Assembly: GCA_016710275.1 (NCBI GenBank)
Contig: JADJXS010000001.1
Span: forward strand, 2,294,001-2,358,000
DNA from: Phycisphaerales bacterium
Lineage (GTDB): Bacteria; Planctomycetota; Phycisphaerae; UBA1845; Fen-1342
DNA length: 64,000 nt
Direction of reading: 5' to 3'
Below the pieces are notes generated by a model. It was not told the origin of the DNA. It was given only the letters and a program-made list of their open reading frames with translations, and ran no database searches. The position numbers were made by a program, and so were the translations under genes. Positions 35,771 to 43,690 of the stretch are shown in pieces; the first letter of the stretch is position 1, and each line of letters opens with the position of its first letter.

Positions 35771-36607
35771 ATGACCCGAATCATCGGCATTCTGAACCTG
35801 ACGCGGGATTCGTTCTCCGACGGCGGGCGGTTCCTGGAGCCGTCGGCCGCGGTCGAGCATGCGCAGCGCATGATTGCGGCCGGGGCGAGCGTGATCGACG
35901 TGGGTCCGGAGTCAACGCATCCGGATGCGGAAAGCGTGCCGGACGAGGAGCAGATCGCGCGGCTGACGCCGGTGATGGCGGCGCTGCGCGGTGTGGGGGC
36001 GGAATTGAGCGTGGATGCGCAGCGGCCGCGCGTGATGGAGGCGGCGCTGGCGCTGGGGGCGACGATCATTAACGACGTGAGCGGCCTGCGCGACGCCGAT
36101 GCGGTGCGGCTGATTGCGCGGAGTGAGGCGCGGGTGATCCTGATGCACGCGCGGCATCGGTCCGGCGCGGGGGCGAGGGCGGAGCGGCTCGACGCACCGG
36201 TCGGGGACATCGTGGAGGAAGTGCTGGGGTTTTTTCGGCGGCGGATTGCGGAGTTGGGCGAGGCCGGGGTCGCGGCGCAGCGGTTGATCCTCGATCCGGG
36301 GATGGGGTTTTTTCTCTCGACGCGCGCCGCGGACAGCGTGCGGATGCTGGCGGCGATCGGGCGGCTGCGGGCGCTGGGGCTGCCGGTGTGTGTTTCCGTG
36401 TCGCGGAAGTCATTCATCGGGGAGGTGCTGGCGGAGGGGGGAGTGGCGCGGCCGGTGGCGGGACGGGGGGCGGGGACGCTGTTGTGCGAGATATGGGCGG
36501 CGCAGCAGGGGGTGGAGTTTGTTCGTACGCACGACGTGGGGGCGCTGGCGGATGCGCTGAAGCTGTTGGGGGCGATCGGGGAGGCTGGGGGCGCAGGGCC
36601 GGGATGA
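35771..36607 (+). CDS. folP: Dihydropteroate synthase
   Basis: This enzyme condenses pterin pyrophosphate with p-aminobenzoate in folate synthesis. The ATG at 35771 gives 278 residues, the usual length. The family motifs are present with variants: IGILNLTRDSFSDGGRF (Arg where Pro is usual in NVTPDSFSDGG), IDVGPESTHPDAESV (DIGGESTRP normally), SVDAQRPRVMEAAL, IINDVSGL, RLILDPGMGFFLST and SVSRKSFIGEV. The Ser-Arg-Lys and Asn-Asp-Val blocks that bind substrate are conserved. An open frame extends upstream of 35771 but has no protein-like content. A tandem array follows directly downstream. The variant motifs are the reason for moderate rather than full confidence. Confidence 0.82.
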   Translation: MTRIIGILNLTRDSFSDGGRFLEPSAAVEHAQRMIAAGASVIDVGPESTHPDAESVPDEEQIARLTPVMAALRGVGAELSVDAQRPRVMEAALALGATIINDVSGLRDADAVRLIARSEARVILMHARHRSGAGARAERLDAPVGDIVEEVLGFFRRRIAELGEAGVAAQRLILDPGMGFFLSTRAADSVRMLAAIGRLRALGLPVCVSVSRKSFIGEVLAEGGVARPVAGRGAGTLLCEIWAAQQGVEFVRTHDVGALADALKLLGAIGEAGGAGPG

Positions 36608-36611
36608 GGAT

Positions 36612-37392
36612 GGCGCGGTCCGCTGGCTGAGGCCGGTGGCAAACACAAGCCGGCTGAAGCCGGCTGAAAGAGAGAGAAGGGGGGTGGGGTGGTGCAGTCC
36701 ACCGGCTGAAGCCGGTGGCAAACACTGGCCGGCTGAAGCCGGCCTTGCGGGCAGTGGGGCTTGCAGAAAGGCCGCGCTGCTCAAGAGCAGAGGAACACTG
36801 AGCCGCACTGCTCAAGAGCAGAGTGGTGGCGCGGTCCGCTGGCTGAGGCCGGTGGCAAACACAAGCCGGCTGAAGCCGGCTGAAGTAGAGAAAAGGGGTT
36901 TGGGGTGGCGCAGTCCACCGGCTGAAGCCGGTGGCAAACACTGGCCGGCTGAAGCCGGCCTTGCGGGCAGTGGGGCTTGCAGAAAGGCCGCGCTGCTCAA
37001 GAGCAGAGGAACACTGAGCCGCACTGCTCAAGAGCAGAGTGGTGGCGCAGTCCACCGGCTGAAGCCGGTGGCAAACACTGGCCGGCTGAAGCCGGCCTTG
37101 CGGGCAGTGGGGCTTGCAGAAAGGCTGCGCTGCTCAAGAGCAGAGGAACACTGAGCCGCACTGCTCAAGAGCAGAGTGGTGGCGCGGTCCGCTGGCTGAG
37201 GCCGGTGGCAAACACAAGCCGGCTGAAGCCGGCTGAAAGAGAGAGAAGGGGTGCGGAGTGGCGCGGTCCACCGGCTGAAGCCGGTGGCAAACACTGGCCG
37301 GCTGAAGCCGGCCTTGCGGGCAGTGGGGCTTGCAGAAAGGCTGCACTGCTCAAGGGCAGAGGGACATTGAACCGCACTGCTCAAGAGCAGTG
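36612..37392 (+). repeat. Composite tandem array A-B-A-B-B-A-B (79-bp and 137-bp units)
   Basis: Unit A (79 bp) starts at 36612, 36828 and 37181. Unit B (137 bp) starts at 36691, 36907, 37044 and 37260. The spacing is exact: every A is followed by B after 79 bases, and every B lasts 137 bases. Both units open with a GGCGC(A/G)GTCC segment, then an ACCGGCTGAAGCCGGT-type palindrome followed by GGCAAACAC and a second GGCCGGCTGAAGCCGGCC palindrome. B adds two CTGCTCAAGAGCAG palindromes. The last B copy is the most diverged. The array fills the gap between convergent folP and yggS. Peptides predicted in it are artefacts. Confidence 0.93.
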
Positions 37393-37441
37393 CCACACGG
37401 TCCGTGCCATACGGCAAGGGCGCGGTCCATTTCTGAAATCG

Positions 37442-38314
37442 CTATGGCGCATCGGTTGCATGTGGCAGGCCCAGCCCTAGCGCGGTTCCGACCCTCACAT
37501 GCGTGGCGCCCTCGGAGACGGCGACCTCGTAGTCTCCGCTCATCCCCATGGACAGCTCGCGGAATGAACCGGGGACGACTCCGCGACGCACGACGTCGTC
37601 GCGCAGGCGGCGCAGGTTGGCAAAGTGCGGGCGGGCGCTCTCGGGGTCTTCGCTGAACGGGGCCATCGTCATCAGGCCGCGAAGGCGCAGGTGCGGCAGC
37701 GAAACGGCGACCGTGAGCAGCGCGTCCAGTTCCGAAGGGCGGATTCCGTGCTTGGCCGCTTCGCCGGAGATGTTGACCTCGATCCAGACGTCCACATCGG
37801 GGAGGTTCGCTTGCGCGGCCCGCTGGTCAATCTCACGCGCCAGGCGTTCGGAATCGACGGCGTGGATGCGGGTGCAGTGCTTGAGCAGGTCGGCGACCTT
37901 GTTTCGCTGCAAGTGGCCGATCATGTGCCAGCGTGGAGCGAAGGCGCCCGTCATCAGCGGCTGTGCGGATTCGGGCGGCGGATTGGAAACGGGCGGCAGT
38001 GCGGCCAAGGGCGGCGGTGTGCAGGGCGCAGGCGGCGACGACTCCGCCAACTTGTTTGATGGGGGCGATTGCATTCGAGCCAGGACGGCGGCCCGGCGGA
38101 TCAACTGCTGAACGCGGCTTTCGCCCAGGTCGCGGACTCCCTCGGCCAGCAGGAGCGGAAGCAGGCCGATGTGCAGGCTCTTGACGACGGCGACGAGGTG
38201 AACGTCCGCCGGGTCGCGGCCGGAGCGACGGGCGGCATCGGCAATTCGCCCGCGCACCGCTGCGAGGTTTTCGCGGAGGCGCGGCAGCAGGTCGTTCGAA
38301 AGGGGGATGGTCAT
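37442..38314 (-). CDS. yggS: PLP homeostasis protein YggS
   Basis: This 290-residue protein is the pyridoxal-phosphate-binding homeostasis protein (YggS/PROSC), a one-domain TIM barrel. The ATG at 38314 begins MTIPLSNDLLPRLREN. Motifs are HLVAVVKSLHIG, whose Lys binds PLP, DLGESRVQQL, WHMIGHLQRNKVADLL, VEVNIS-type WIEVNISGEAAKHG and the phosphate loop SMGMSGDYEVAVSEGATHVRVG. Between LARMQSP and FAPRWHMIG lies a Pro/Ala-rich insert of about 40 residues absent from the usual 230-residue form. It probably forms a surface loop. The gene is divergent from the diadenylate cyclase gene. Identification is firm. Confidence 0.92.
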   Translation of the reverse strand: MTIPLSNDLLPRLRENLAAVRGRIADAARRSGRDPADVHLVAVVKSLHIGLLPLLLAEGVRDLGESRVQQLIRRAAVLARMQSPPSNKLAESSPPAPCTPPPLAALPPVSNPPPESAQPLMTGAFAPRWHMIGHLQRNKVADLLKHCTRIHAVDSERLAREIDQRAAQANLPDVDVWIEVNISGEAAKHGIRPSELDALLTVAVSLPHLRLRGLMTMAPFSEDPESARPHFANLRRLRDDVVRRGVVPGSFRELSMGMSGDYEVAVSEGATHVRVGTALGLGLPHATDAP

Positions 38315-38404
38315 TCGCGACGTTCGACAGCGGGAAGCCGGGAGCCGGGGAAATTCGCGGCCCCATGTGCCGCGACGCCCGCGCGATTCTATACTGTCGG
38401 ATCG

Positions 38405-40204
38405 ATGTGGGAGCAGATCGAGAGCATCTTGCAGCGGCTGCGCGGCGACGCGATCGAGTCGGTCGCCATTGTCGTGGAATTGCTGCTGATTGCGCTCTCG
38501 GTGAACTGGTGCGCCAGCGTGCTGGGGGGCACGCGCGGAACGCGGCCGCTCAAGGGCGTGCTGCTGATCCTGGTGGTGGCGACGCTGGTGGTGCGGGTGC
38601 TGACGGTGCAGCTCAGTTGGACGCGGCTGGAGCTGCTGTACCGCTACTTTCTTTTCGGCCTGGCCTTTGCGGCATTGGTGGCGTTTCAGCCGGAGCTGCG
38701 CCGCGCGGTCATTCGCGTCGGCGACGTGCGGCTGCGGCGGCGCCGCGCGCCGCAGGCGCGCGTGGTCGGCGCGCTGACAAAGGCGGCGGCGCAACTGTCC
38801 CGCGACCGGCACGGGGCGCTGATTGCGATTCAACGGGGGGTGGACCTGCGCGGCTGGGCGGAGAACGGCACGCTGATCAACGCGGAAGTATCCAGCAACC
38901 TGATCTGCAGCATCTTCCACCCGAAGACCCCGCTGCACGACCTGGGGCTGATCGTGCGCGACGGGCGGGTGCTGGCGGCCAACTGCCAGTTCCCGATCGC
39001 CGAGAGCGATGAAATCGACGCGGCGCTGGGCAGCCGGCACCTGGCCGCCATCGGCATGAGCTATGAGACCGACGCGCTGGTCATGGTCGTGTCAGAGGAA
39101 GCCGGCACGATCTCGTTGGCCGACAACGGCACGCTGACGCGCCTCGGCGGGCCGGAGGAGCTGGCGGTCGAACTGGAGCGGCGGCTCAGTGCCCGGCGCG
39201 GCGCGCCGGCGGACGGCCGGTTCGGGTCGCTGGCGTGGCGGGTGGTTCGGCGGGCGCTGGTGGTCGTGCCGCTGACGGCGATCATCTGGTACGTCGCCGA
39301 CCAGGCGACGCAGATCACGGCGACGAATCTGCCGGTGGAATTGACGGTGCAGAGCGATCCGCAGGTGTCGGTGCAACTGGTGGAGCCGGCCAACCCGCTG
39401 TTTGGCGTGACGGTTCGGGGAACGACGCGCGCGGTGGACCGGCTTCGTGCGCAGGCGGCGCGCGGCCCGGTCAAGCTGACCTGGATGGCGCCGTCGGCCC
39501 CGGCGCGGTATGTGCTGCGGGCGGATGAGGTGATTTCCGCGGCGCTGCGCGGCAGCGGGCTGGGCGTGTTTGACGCACAGCCGGCCGGGATTGTGGCAGT
39601 GGTGGACGAAGTGCAGACGGTGACGATGCGCGTGCGTGTGAGCAGCGGCGCCGCTCGCGTGGCGGATGAGCGGGTGGAGCCGGCCGAGGTGCGCGTCACG
39701 ATGCGCGCGGCGGATATGGCCGCGCTTCCGGAGGCACGGCGGGTGGTGGAGGTGCGGGTGGAGGATCGGCTGCGCGACGTTGCAGCGCCGACGGAACTGA
39801 CGCTGCCGCGCGTGGCGGTGGAGCGGAGCATTGATCGGCTGCCGCTGCTGCGGGTGGAGCCGGCGGACGTGGCGGTGACGTTGCGGGTGGTGGAACAGCT
39901 CACGCGGCGCGGCGTGACGGGTATCCCGGTGCAGATGTCGGTATCGCCGCAGGTCTGGCGGCGCTATGACGTGGTTCTTTCGGATCCGAACGAACTGCTG
40001 ATCGATCTCGATTTTGAGGGGGACAAGGCGCTGATTGAGACGCTTCGGCCGCAGGATGTGCGCGCGTGGGTGAGTGTGACGGGGGCGCTGGCCGCGGGCG
40101 GGCCGGAGTTTCGCACGGTGGACGTGAGCGTGCAGCCGCCGGCGGGGGTGACGGTGGTCGGACCGCCGCCGACGGTGCGACTGCGGCTGGAGGAGCGCCC
40201 ATGA
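38405..40204 (+). CDS. Diadenylate cyclase (DAC) fused to YbbR domains
   Basis: The ATG at 38405 gives 599 residues. Three membrane helices (about 19-38, 50-70, 80-95) precede a DAC domain (about 115-245) of the CdaA type, which makes cyclic di-AMP. Visible parts are RHGALIAIQRGVDL, GTLINAEVSSNLICSIFHP, PLHDLGLIV and SRHLAAIGMSYETDALVMVVSEEAG. The DGA motif appears as DLG (179-181) and RHR as RHL (211-213), so activity is uncertain. After a further helix (about 280-297), four repeats of YbbR-like beta character fill 300-599. In most bacteria CdaA and its YbbR regulator (CdaR) are separate, so this looks like both in one chain. Its stop overlaps the next start. Confidence 0.85.
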   Translation: MWEQIESILQRLRGDAIESVAIVVELLLIALSVNWCASVLGGTRGTRPLKGVLLILVVATLVVRVLTVQLSWTRLELLYRYFLFGLAFAALVAFQPELRRAVIRVGDVRLRRRRAPQARVVGALTKAAAQLSRDRHGALIAIQRGVDLRGWAENGTLINAEVSSNLICSIFHPKTPLHDLGLIVRDGRVLAANCQFPIAESDEIDAALGSRHLAAIGMSYETDALVMVVSEEAGTISLADNGTLTRLGGPEELAVELERRLSARRGAPADGRFGSLAWRVVRRALVVVPLTAIIWYVADQATQITATNLPVELTVQSDPQVSVQLVEPANPLFGVTVRGTTRAVDRLRAQAARGPVKLTWMAPSAPARYVLRADEVISAALRGSGLGVFDAQPAGIVAVVDEVQTVTMRVRVSSGAARVADERVEPAEVRVTMRAADMAALPEARRVVEVRVEDRLRDVAAPTELTLPRVAVERSIDRLPLLRVEPADVAVTLRVVEQLTRRGVTGIPVQMSVSPQVWRRYDVVLSDPNELLIDLDFEGDKALIETLRPQDVRAWVSVTGALAAGGPEFRTVDVSVQPPAGVTVVGPPPTVRLRLEERP

Positions 40205-41139
40205 CGCGGCGCGGGACGGGAAAGAAAGGCGGCGAACGTCAGGCGGAGTCGGAGGTCGAGATCGACCCGGCTGAATTCGGGTATGCGCCGCTTCCGGAGA
40301 GTACGGAGTCGGCCCTCTCGACGGATGAGGTGGAGCGGGGTGCGGAGGGAAGTGAAGAGGGGGGCGGCGGGGAGGTTGCAGCAGCGCCGGTTCGGCTCGA
40401 TCCAGCGGCGCTGCTGCACGTCGATCGGAGCCTGGTGGTGGTGAACAAGCCGTCGGGGGTTTTGGCGGCGCCGGGGCGCGGGGGGCACGCACAACTGTCG
40501 GAATTGGTGCGTTCGGCGGCGGGGTGGGGGACGCATGAGCCGCTGCGGCTGGTGCATCGGCTGGATCGCGGCGCCAGCGGGGTGATGCTCTATGCGCGAA
40601 CGCTGGAGGCGCAACGGGCGCTGGTGGCGGACTTTGCGGAGCGGCGGATTGAGAAGGTGTATCACGCGCTGGTGAGCGGTTTCGTGGTCGAGGATGGCGA
40701 GGTGAAACTGGCGCTGAAGTTTGACAAGCGGCAGAATCGAATGACGGTTGCCCGGTCGGGGGGCAAGCCGGCGCATACGCTCTATCGCATTCTGGAGCGC
40801 GTCGCGGGAAACACGCTGCTGGAGTGCCGGCCGGTGACCGGCCGCACGCACCAGATCCGCGTGCACATGGCGGCGATTGGCCATCCGTTGACGGTGGACA
40901 CGATGTATGGCGGCGGGCAAACGGTGCTACTGTCGCACTACAAGGCGGATTATCGCCCCAGCGGCCGGCATCCGGAGCGGCCGCTGATCGCGCGGCTGAC
41001 GCTGCACGCGCGGCGGATTGAGTTCAAACACCCGGACAGCGGGGAAACGGTTGCTTTTGAGGCGCCGCTGCCGCGGGATCTGGCCGCCGCGGTGCGGCAG
41101 CTTGGGCGGGTGCGCTCAGTGGAGAAACGGGCGCGATGA
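40201..41139 (+). CDS. RluA-family pseudouridine synthase
   Basis: This 312-residue enzyme converts uridine to pseudouridine in RNA. The ATG at 40201 overlaps the stop of the diadenylate cyclase gene (ATGA). Residues 1-70 are an acidic, low-complexity leader. The catalytic core carries DRSLVVVNKPSGVLAAPG, the catalytic Asp in RLVHRLDRGASGVMLYA, EKVYHALVSG, and RPVTGRTHQIRVHMAAIGHP. There is no S4 domain. The target (rRNA or tRNA) cannot be told from sequence. Motifs are complete, so it should be active. Confidence 0.9.
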   Translation: MTRRGTGKKGGERQAESEVEIDPAEFGYAPLPESTESALSTDEVERGAEGSEEGGGGEVAAAPVRLDPAALLHVDRSLVVVNKPSGVLAAPGRGGHAQLSELVRSAAGWGTHEPLRLVHRLDRGASGVMLYARTLEAQRALVADFAERRIEKVYHALVSGFVVEDGEVKLALKFDKRQNRMTVARSGGKPAHTLYRILERVAGNTLLECRPVTGRTHQIRVHMAAIGHPLTVDTMYGGGQTVLLSHYKADYRPSGRHPERPLIARLTLHARRIEFKHPDSGETVAFEAPLPRDLAAAVRQLGRVRSVEKRAR

Positions 41140-41203
41140 TTGTGGGCAGGAGGCGGTTCGTGTGCGGCAGGCGGCATGCAGCGTGCGCTTGGATGGAGGC
41201 GGC

Positions 41204-42133
41204 ATGAGTTCCGGCGCGGCGCTGCTGACGGAGGAACTGACGAAGAGCTATGGCGCGCGGCAGGTGCTGCACGGGGTGAACCTGCGCGTGCCGGTGGGGG
41301 CGCTATTCGGATTCCTCGGGCCCAATGGTGCGGGCAAGACGACGACAATCCGCATTCTGCTGGGGCTGTTGCGGCGATCGGGCGGCCGGGCGGAGTTGAT
41401 GGGGCGGGATGCGTGGAAGGATGGGCCGCGGATTCGGCGCGAGGTCGGGTATCTGCCGGGGGACATCCGGCTGCCGGACCATCTGACCGGGGATGCGTAC
41501 CTTCGTTTCCTGGCGCGGGCGCGGGGGGTGGATTGCACGGATGAGCGGACGCGGTTGGCGGGGGTGTTTGAGCTGGACCTGACGAAGCGCATCCGGCGTT
41601 ACTCGCGCGGCAACAAGCAGAAGCTCGGGTTGGTGGCGGCGATGATGCACGGGCCGGCGCTGCTGTTGCTGGACGAGCCGACCACGGCGCTCGATCCGCT
41701 GGTGCGGGTGTCGCTGTTCGGGGAGTTGCGGCGGGCGACGCGGGCGGGGCGGACGGTGCTGTTCTCGAGCCACACGCTTGCGGAGGTGGAGGAACTGTGT
41801 GACTCGGTGGCGATTCTGCGGGAGGGGCGGCTGGTGGAGCAGTGCGACATCGGCGAGTTGCGGCGGCGGGCGCTGCGCAGTGTCGAGATTCAATTCGAGC
41901 ATGAGCCGGATGCACGTGCAGCGCTGCCGGCGGGGCTGAAGATCGACGTACGTCAGGACGGGCACTGGCACGGGGTGTGGACGGGCGACGTCGGGCCGCT
42001 GTTGGCGTGGCTCGCGCAGGCACGGGTGCGGGATGTGGTCATTGCACAGCCGGACCTGGAGAGCCTGTTCCTGGCCTATTACGGCGGGGCGAACGGGGCG
42101 CCTGCGGCCGAAGTGCAACGGGGGATCGCATGA
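41204..42133 (+). CDS. ABC transporter ATP-binding protein (CcmA-like)
   Basis: This 309-residue cytoplasmic ATPase starts at the ATG at 41204, with GGAGG upstream. It has the Walker A loop GPNGAGKTTT, the signature YSRGNKQKLGL and Walker B ALLLLDEPTTALDP, with a FSSHTLAEVEELCDS switch region. The signature form and the C-terminal 80-residue extension match exporters of the CcmA/NatA group. Its stop overlaps the start of the permease gene (ATGA), so the two make one transporter. Substrate is not evident; relatives export drugs, peptides or sodium, or act in cell-surface assembly. Confidence 0.92.
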   Translation: MSSGAALLTEELTKSYGARQVLHGVNLRVPVGALFGFLGPNGAGKTTTIRILLGLLRRSGGRAELMGRDAWKDGPRIRREVGYLPGDIRLPDHLTGDAYLRFLARARGVDCTDERTRLAGVFELDLTKRIRRYSRGNKQKLGLVAAMMHGPALLLLDEPTTALDPLVRVSLFGELRRATRAGRTVLFSSHTLAEVEELCDSVAILREGRLVEQCDIGELRRRALRSVEIQFEHEPDARAALPAGLKIDVRQDGHWHGVWTGDVGPLLAWLAQARVRDVVIAQPDLESLFLAYYGGANGAPAAEVQRGIA

Positions 42134-42960
42134 GTGCGGCGGTGGTGCGACAGTGCTGGCGCGATTCGCGGCTGGTGTGGGTGCTGGTCGTGCTGGGGAT
42201 ACTGGTCTTTGAGGTGCTGTTTCTGCGGGCGATTCGGGAATTCGGCGACGATGTTCGCGCGCAACTGCTGCGGCTGCCGTTTATCCGGCGCTTCATCCGC
42301 ACGCTGGTGGGTGCGGACATGGGCGACGACTTCACCGCGACGACGCTGATGACAATCGGCTTTGTTCATCCGGTGGTGCTGACTCTGACGTGGGGGCTGC
42401 TGGTCACGCACGGGTCGCGCGTGCTGGCCGGGGAGGTGGATCGGGGGACGGCGGACATGACGCTGTCGTTGCCGATTTCGCGCGCTCGCTATTACAGCGG
42501 CGTGTCGTTCGCGCTGCTGCTGATGGGGCTGCCGATCTTTTTCGCGCCGCTTTGCGGAATCGCGATCGGAGAGCGGATTTTTCCGCTGTCCGAGCCGGTG
42601 GACCTGTCGCGGCTGGCGATCATCACGGTGAATTTCGCGGCGTTGTTCGTCGGCATCGGCGGGCTGACGATGATGGCGTCCGCGATGTCCGACTCGCGCG
42701 GGCGGGCGATCGGCGTGGTGGTCGGAGTGCTGCTGGCGTCGATGCTGGTGAACTACCTGGTGCCCTTCTTTGAAGAGGCGAAACTGGACTTCATCCACGT
42801 CGTGAAGTACCTGGGGGTGCTTCAGTATTACCAGCCGCTGCAGGTGCTGCGCGAGGGGCGGCTGCCGCTGGATGACGTGAGCGTGCTGCTGGCGATGGGG
42901 TTGGGCTGCTGGGCGATCGGGCTGTGGCGCTTCTGTCGGCGCGACATCCCGGCGGCGTAG
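42130..42960 (+). CDS. ABC-2-type transporter permease
   Basis: This 276-residue membrane protein has six likely helices: about 15-32 (VWVLVVLGILVFEVLFLRA), 80-97, 125-145, 160-180, 190-210, and a last one near the C-terminus (LLAMGLGCWAIGLWRF). The pattern ADMTLSLPISRARYYSG is typical of ABC-2 permeases with intact coupling helices. It overlaps the ATPase gene by four bases, and the pair probably forms a homodimeric exporter. Substrate unknown. Confidence 0.88.
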   Translation: MSAAVVRQCWRDSRLVWVLVVLGILVFEVLFLRAIREFGDDVRAQLLRLPFIRRFIRTLVGADMGDDFTATTLMTIGFVHPVVLTLTWGLLVTHGSRVLAGEVDRGTADMTLSLPISRARYYSGVSFALLLMGLPIFFAPLCGIAIGERIFPLSEPVDLSRLAIITVNFAALFVGIGGLTMMASAMSDSRGRAIGVVVGVLLASMLVNYLVPFFEEAKLDFIHVVKYLGVLQYYQPLQVLREGRLPLDDVSVLLAMGLGCWAIGLWRFCRRDIPAA

Positions 42961-43024
42961 TGCTGGGCCGCGTTGCCGTGCCGAGCGTCCCCGGCGACAA
43001 TCGCCGCCAGCGGCGGAGAGTGCG

Positions 43025-43657
43025 ATGAGTGATCGGCGATTGACCGGGCTGACCCTGCACGAGTTTCTCGAGGCGCTGGCCGCGCGGAGCGAAACTCCGG
43101 GCGGCGGGAGCGTGGCCGCGCTGTGCGGTGCGCTGGCGGCGTCGCTGGGGCGGATGGCGGCAGCGTTCACGACGGACAGCCAGCGCTTTGCGGACGTGGC
43201 GGAGCGCGTAGGGGAAATCAGCGGGCGGCTGGCGCGGGCCGGGTACATGCTGGCCGAATTGATCGATGAGGACGCGGCCGCGTACATGGGCTTGTCCGCC
43301 GCGTTCAAGCGCGACAAGGGCGACCCCGGTCGGTCGGCGGCGATTTCGACGGCGGCGACGCTGGCGGCGGCGGTGCCGTTTCAGGTGGCGACGCTGGCTC
43401 GCAAGGTGCGATTGGACCTGGCGCGACTGGCCCCGATCGCCAACCCCAACCTGGCTTCCGATGTGGAATGCGGGCTGCACCTGGCGTCCGCGGCGATGCA
43501 CGCGGCGGCGGTGAACGTGCGGGTGAATCTGCGGCTGCTGGGGGCGCCCGAGGCCGAGCGAATTGAGCGGGAACTGGCGGAGATTCTGGGGGCCGGCGGC
43601 GGGGAGGGAGGCCCACGAGCGGGCGGGGCGAACGCAACCGGCGCCGGCGGCGTATGA
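43025..43657 (+). CDS. Cyclodeaminase/cyclohydrolase family protein (FTCD C-terminal-like)
   Basis: This 210-residue all-helical protein resembles the C-terminal domain of formiminotransferase-cyclodeaminase: SETPGGGSVAALCGALAASLGRM is the family signature, followed by long helices and NPNLASDVECGLHLASAAMHAAAVNV. It handles a folate-bound one-carbon unit, probably by cyclodeamination or cyclohydrolysis, but the single-domain form could act on other substrates. A Gly/Ala-rich tail of about 25 residues is unlike the domain. It lies between the ABC exporter and the zinc genes without obvious functional link. HutF, another histidine-pathway enzyme, is about 11 kb downstream. Confidence 0.82.
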   Translation: MSDRRLTGLTLHEFLEALAARSETPGGGSVAALCGALAASLGRMAAAFTTDSQRFADVAERVGEISGRLARAGYMLAELIDEDAAAYMGLSAAFKRDKGDPGRSAAISTAATLAAAVPFQVATLARKVRLDLARLAPIANPNLASDVECGLHLASAAMHAAAVNVRVNLRLLGAPEAERIERELAEILGAGGGEGGPRAGGANATGAGGV

Positions 43658-43690
43658 TCCCACGGGTTGGCGCTTCCCGGGAGACTGTAC

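Noticed and set aside
36612..37392. CRISPR array at the 36.6-kb repeats
   Set aside because: Units are 79 and 137 bases and are directly joined without unique spacers; no cas genes are near.
36636..37480. Repeat proteins predicted from the 36.6-kb array
   Set aside because: The frames follow the DNA repeat, change frame at unit borders and are open on both strands; they look like by-products of stop-free repeats.
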